This document shows, piece after piece, positions 60,727-64,000 of a stretch of 64,000 nt of DNA. Position numbers and translations under genes: made by a program. Under the pieces are notes generated by a model that had not been told where the DNA came from, ran no database searches, and was given only the letters and a program-made list of their open reading frames with translations. Position 1 is the first letter of the stretch. Each line of letters opens with the position of its first letter. Source of the stretch: Bacteroidota bacterium (lineage in GTDB: Bacteria > Bacteroidota > Ignavibacteria > Ignavibacteriales > Ignavibacteriaceae); NCBI GenBank assembly GCA_021815365.1, contig JAKAGZ010000006.1, forward strand, positions 1 through 64,000, given 5' to 3'.

Positions 60727-62106
60727 ATGGGAAAAAGTAATATATATATAGAAACCTACGGCTGCCAGATGAATCTTGCCGATACCGAACTCGTGCTTGG
60801 CATTCTTAAAAAGCATGGCTACGATGTAACGAAACAGGCAGATGAAGCAGATGTAATTTTGTTGAATACCTGTAGTATCCGTGACAATGCTGAACAAAGA
60901 ATTTATGGCAGACTTGGAAATTTTAAGACGCTAAAAAATATTAAACCCGGACTTATTGTTGGCGTACTTGGCTGCATGGCTGAGCGCCTGAGAAAAGATC
61001 TGATCGAAGACCTGCCTACCGGCAGTCAGTCAGGACAGGCGGGAAAAAAAATTGTTGATCTTGTTGTTGGTCCCGATGAATACAGAAGACTGCCTGAATT
61101 TCTTGACACAGCTTTCAACGGTGAAAAGGGAATCGGGGTAAAATTATCGCGTACAGAAACATACGATGATATTATTCCGTTCAGAGAAGATGGACTGCAG
61201 GCATGGCTTTCAGTAATGAGAGGCTGTGATAAATTCTGCACTTTCTGTGTTGTTCCTTTTACGAGGGGAAGAGAGAGAAGCCGTTCGCTGAGTTCTGTAG
61301 TAGAAGAAGTAAAACAGCTTTCTGAGAGAGGATTCCGCGAAGTTACACTTCTCGGGCAAAATGTAAATTCTTATGTAGACGGTCAGAATGATTTTGCAGA
61401 TCTTCTCGCTGCGTGTGCTCAGGTCAGCAGGAAAACAAGAATACGATTTACAACATCGCATCCTCAGGATCTTTCGGACAAATTACTCTATACAATAGCG
61501 GCTCATCCGAATATTTGCAACTACATTCATCTGCCTGTTCAATCAGGTTCAAACAGGATCCTCGAATTGATGAACAGAACTTACACTGTTGAACACTATC
61601 TTAGTTTAATTGATAAGGCGAAAAGAATAATCTCCGGCGTAAGTTTTTCTACTGATATAATTTCAGGATTTCCAACAGAGACTGACGAAGATCACGCGAT
61701 GACTCTCGACCTGATGAAGAGAGTAAGATACGACGGGGCATATATGTTTAAATATTCTCCGCGGGAAGGTACAAAAGCTTATAAAATGAAAGATGACGTT
61801 GTTGATGAAGTCAAAACAAAAAGGCTTCAGGAGATAATAGAATTACAGCATCAGATCTCCTATGAAATAAATCAATCTTTAATTGGTAAAGAAGAAGTAA
61901 TATTGGTTGAAGGTTTCAGCAGAAAATCTGATCAGTTCCTCTCCGGCAGGACAGACACTAATAAAGTTGTGATAATTCCTGCAGAGGGAAAAATTAAAGA
62001 GGGTAATTACGTAAAAGTAAAAATCAACCGCGCTACTTCAGGTACTTTGTTTGGTGACTTCCAGGAATTTTATGATCCCGAAGAACAATTAGCTTTAACA
62101 GCATAA
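60727..62106 (+). CDS. miaB: tRNA-2-methylthio-N6-dimethylallyladenosine synthase
   Basis: Radical-SAM methylthiotransferase acting on A37 of tRNAs. 459 residues. Auxiliary-cluster Cys are in TYGCQMNLAD, LNTCSIRDNAEQ and LGCMAER; the SAM cluster is RGCDKFCTFCVVPFTRG. A TRAM domain closes the protein (GRTDTNKVVIIPA, GNYVKVKINRATSGTLFG). A 12-residue insert, DLPTGSQSGQAG, lies between RLRKDLIE and KKIVDLVVGPDEY and is encoded by a small palindromic repeat (61011-61043). First gene of a probable operon. Confidence 0.95.
   Translation: MGKSNIYIETYGCQMNLADTELVLGILKKHGYDVTKQADEADVILLNTCSIRDNAEQRIYGRLGNFKTLKNIKPGLIVGVLGCMAERLRKDLIEDLPTGSQSGQAGKKIVDLVVGPDEYRRLPEFLDTAFNGEKGIGVKLSRTETYDDIIPFREDGLQAWLSVMRGCDKFCTFCVVPFTRGRERSRSLSSVVEEVKQLSERGFREVTLLGQNVNSYVDGQNDFADLLAACAQVSRKTRIRFTTSHPQDLSDKLLYTIAAHPNICNYIHLPVQSGSNRILELMNRTYTVEHYLSLIDKAKRIISGVSFSTDIISGFPTETDEDHAMTLDLMKRVRYDGAYMFKYSPREGTKAYKMKDDVVDEVKTKRLQEIIELQHQISYEINQSLIGKEEVILVEGFSRKSDQFLSGRTDTNKVVIIPAEGKIKEGNYVKVKINRATSGTLFGDFQEFYDPEEQLALTA
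61011..61043 (+). repeat. Palindromic CCTGCC-family repeat inserted in frame in miaB
   Basis: CCTGCCTACCGGCAG followed by TCAGTCAGGACAGGCGGG: the same GC-rich words found in intergenic hairpins at 5587-5610, 35730-35748, 35800-35815 and 50487-50506. It adds about 11-12 codons between two domains of MiaB without breaking the frame. Confidence 0.65.
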
Positions 62107-62117
62107 TTCTTTAACGA

Positions 62118-62855
62118 ATGAGCAAAGTTAAAATTATATTGTTGTTTCTTTTTCTCAGCCTGCTTACAGGAATTCCTCTCGCACAAGAAATAAATATAGT
62201 TCCTTATCTTAAACAAATTGAAGCTGGTAAAAAGGATGCTGTGCTAGAAAAGCTGCCCGAATTAAAAAGCGATCATCCGAATGATCCGTCTTTGCTGTTT
62301 CTTGAAGGCGTGCTGACAGAGGATGGACAGAATGCTGTCGCAATCTACAAGCATATAATTGATAAATATCCCCAAAGCAGATACGCAGATGCTTCTGTAT
62401 ATAGGATTTATTCATACTATTACGCACTTGGACTCTATCAGACTGCAAAAACTTATTTTAACATTTTGAAAACAAAATACCCAAGCTCACCTTACGTAAG
62501 TATAGCCGAAAAGAAAATTCCGATGAAGGACGACGCAGGTAATGAGAATACGGTAACTAAAGAAAATCTGCCTGTAAGCCAGGGACAAAATATTTCAAAA
62601 GAGAGCAATAAAAATTTAGATTATAAGTTTACAATTCAGGCTGGGGCTTTTAGTAATGCAGCAAATGCAGAGTCATTAAAGAAAAAGTTTGAAGAGGCTG
62701 GTTTCTTTTCGGAAATTAAAGAGAAAAATGTTGCGGGAACCATTTTTCATGTCGTCTTTGTAGGGAAATTTTTAAGTGACGATGAAGCAAAAAATTTTCT
62801 CGATGTTATTAATAAAAGATTCAACCTGAACGGCAGGGTAGTCACAATAAATTGA
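62118..62855 (+). CDS. Periplasmic SPOR-domain protein with TPR-like region
   Basis: 245 residues with a signal peptide (cut near PLAQE). A helical TPR-like region about 22-135 (LFLEGVLTEDGQNAVAIYKHI, YALGLYQTAKTYFNIL), a low-complexity linker, then a C-terminal SPOR domain (YKFTIQAGAFSNAANAESLKKKF … FHVVFVGKFLSDDEA). SPOR domains bind denuded peptidoglycan at division sites, so the protein probably works at the cell wall. 11 bp after miaB and 9 bp before the MBL gene. Confidence 0.88.
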   Translation: MSKVKIILLFLFLSLLTGIPLAQEINIVPYLKQIEAGKKDAVLEKLPELKSDHPNDPSLLFLEGVLTEDGQNAVAIYKHIIDKYPQSRYADASVYRIYSYYYALGLYQTAKTYFNILKTKYPSSPYVSIAEKKIPMKDDAGNENTVTKENLPVSQGQNISKESNKNLDYKFTIQAGAFSNAANAESLKKKFEEAGFFSEIKEKNVAGTIFHVVFVGKFLSDDEAKNFLDVINKRFNLNGRVVTIN

Positions 62856-62864
62856 GAACTTATT

Positions 62865-63635
62865 TTGGAAATAAAATTCATAGGAACAGGCTCCGGTAAA
62901 ACATCCCTTAAAAGGTTTCACTCCTCTTTTATAATTCTTGCCGATGATTTTAATCTTCTTGTTGATGCAGGGGACGGAATTTCAAAAGCGCTTCTTCACA
63001 ATAAAATATCTTTTGAACAAATTGACGGCATCCTTTTTACTCATTTACATCCCGATCATTTTTCCGGTTTCGCCGCATTAATAGTACAAATGAAATTAAT
63101 AAACAGAACAAAAAAAATAAAAATATTTGTTCATGAAAGTTTATCAAAATTTACAAAAGACTTCCTTTTCAATTCTTATTTGTTTGAAGAGAAGATGGAT
63201 TTTGAGATCGACTATGAACTATTTCAACACAATGTTCAGGTTTTGGTAAGTGATAAAATTAAATTCATCTCGAAACAAAACTCGCATCTTGATCAATACA
63301 TCAGGTATGACAAAGAAAAGAAGTTAAGTTTTATCTCCAGCAGCATCCTTTTTGAATTGGACAAAAAGAAATTATTTTACAGCGGTGATATTGGTTCAGT
63401 CAAAGATTTATTTTTATTTGAAGACAACCACGTAAGCAGGATCATTACAGAAACAACTCACCTTAACAAAGCTGAATTGCTTACTGTCCTTGAAAAATTT
63501 AAACCAGAAGAAATATATTTAACGCATATCAGTGATGAGGGTGAGTATTACCTGAAAGAGTGGAAAGATTCTCTTTCGGAGGGAATTCGCAATAAATTTG
63601 TTATTGCTTATGACGGAATGGCAGTCAGGATTTAA
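62865..63635 (+). CDS. Metallo-beta-lactamase-fold hydrolase (RNase Z-like subgroup)
   Basis: 256 residues, TTG start at 62865. The metal site THLHPDHFSG (HxHxDH) is intact; IKFIGTGSGKTSLKRFHSSF and LLVDAGDG open the domain. Further ligands are probably SGDIG (Asp) and the late THISDEG His. The order resembles RNase Z and related phosphodiesterases rather than beta-lactamases, but the exosite arm of RNase Z is lacking. Substrate unknown. Confidence 0.85.
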   Translation: MEIKFIGTGSGKTSLKRFHSSFIILADDFNLLVDAGDGISKALLHNKISFEQIDGILFTHLHPDHFSGFAALIVQMKLINRTKKIKIFVHESLSKFTKDFLFNSYLFEEKMDFEIDYELFQHNVQVLVSDKIKFISKQNSHLDQYIRYDKEKKLSFISSSILFELDKKKLFYSGDIGSVKDLFLFEDNHVSRIITETTHLNKAELLTVLEKFKPEEIYLTHISDEGEYYLKEWKDSLSEGIRNKFVIAYDGMAVRI

Positions 63636-63728
63636 GAGCATCCTTAAGATTTCCCTTTAATACAATTATGTAATGTAATATATTTAGTACTACAGTTTTA
63701 TGTATGTCAAATAGTCAGACACAAAATT

Positions 63729-64000
63729 ATGACCATTGATGAGTTTAAAAAACAATTCGGAATAATTGGCAAGGCAAAAGAGATCCGTGATCTTGTGGAT
63801 ATTTCGATGCAGGTAGCAAAGACAGATATTTCAATTTTAATTTACGGAGAAAGCGGAGTTGGTAAAGAAATATTTGCACGGGCAATTCATGGATACAGCA
63901 GCCGGGCTGACAAGCCCCTTATGAGTGTAAACTGCGGAGCTATACCTGAGGGAATTTTAGAGAGTGAATTATTCGGTCATAAGAAGGGTTCTTTTACAGG
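63729..64000 (+). CDS. Sigma-54-interacting AAA+ activator without receiver domain (truncated by the window end)
   Basis: 90 codons are visible from the ATG at 63729. Already at residue 36 the AAA+ domain begins: Walker [18 protein letters not shown], then [24 protein letters not shown], the sigma-54 contact loop as GSFTG. There is no N-terminal receiver, so it is not a classical response regulator; it may be controlled by another protein, as PspF is. It follows the MBL gene by 93 bp. The 3' part lies beyond the window. Confidence 0.85.
   Translation, partial: MTIDEFKKQFGIIGKAKEIRDLVDISMQVAKTDISILIYGESGVGKEIFARAIHGYSSRADKPLMSVNCGAIPEGILESELFGHKKGSFT

Overview
The window looks like chromosome of a member of the Ignavibacteria (Bacteroidota/Chlorobiota group). 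The DNA is AT-rich. Three secreted proteins end in the 'NYPNPFNP…' type A sorting domain of the type IX secretion system (T9SS). The aconitase is of mitochondrial type, IspH is the long form, BatA, DUF4159 and DUF4175 proteins are present, and several promoters match a TTGACA/TTTG plus TAnnTTTG layout. No rRNA, tRNA, phage or CRISPR array was seen.

Layout. 1-7.1 kb: a truncated membrane-protein gene, a 923-aa T9SS Asp-box protein, a glyoxalase-like protein, a small membrane protein and an Ig-like lipoprotein, separated by hairpin-rich repeats. 7.2-7.7 kb: an IS remnant with intact terminal repeats. 7.75-16.5 kb: a complete tryptophan operon (trpE-G-D-C-F, a DAHP synthase gene, trpB, trpA). 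It is preceded by a Trp-Trp-Trp leader peptide with a terminator/antiterminator, and it is interrupted between trpB and trpA by an MNT gene and a broken HEPN gene. 16.5-20 kb: a histidine kinase, an aldo/keto reductase and a GroES-like protein. 20-23.6 kb: an NtrC-type activator followed by three pilin-like genes, with a near-perfect sigma-54 promoter and two abutting GTCA-N4-TGAC palindromes between them. 23.8-27.7 kb: aconitase, a DUF2975/XRE regulator pair with an inverted repeat over its promoter, and DoxX. 27.9-35.6 kb: a colinear run of batA-like, hflX, an aromatic amino acid lyase with an unusual Ser-Ser-Gly triad, rmuC, a GNAT gene and a Cys-cluster protein. 36-41.7 kb: EVE protein, DUF4159, a 1132-aa DUF4175 coiled-coil protein and a CDF transporter with an Mn-type motif. 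41.8-46.6 kb: a small MITE with a target duplication, then a signalling block (PAS kinase, sigma-54 response regulator, STAS, REC-REC-PP2C phosphatase). 46.6-57.7 kb: prfA, DUF6314, nucleotidyltransferase modules, ispH, a DsbD-N-like gene with a nitronate monooxygenase-like gene, a nucleotidyltransferase with metK and ahcY, decaying nucleotidyltransferase modules, and a TIGR01777 epimerase. 57.9-64 kb: two more T9SS cargo proteins, miaB, a SPOR protein, an MBL hydrolase and the start of a sigma-54 AAA+ activator.

The best-supported regulatory finds are the trp attenuator, where ribosome position on three Trp codons would choose between two exclusive hairpins, and the sigma-54/enhancer unit driving the pilin-like genes from just behind their probable activator. 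The window also shows many small mobile or palindromic elements, some inside coding genes (miaB, T9SS proteins), and three toxin-antitoxin-like nucleotidyltransferase loci, two of them visibly decaying.
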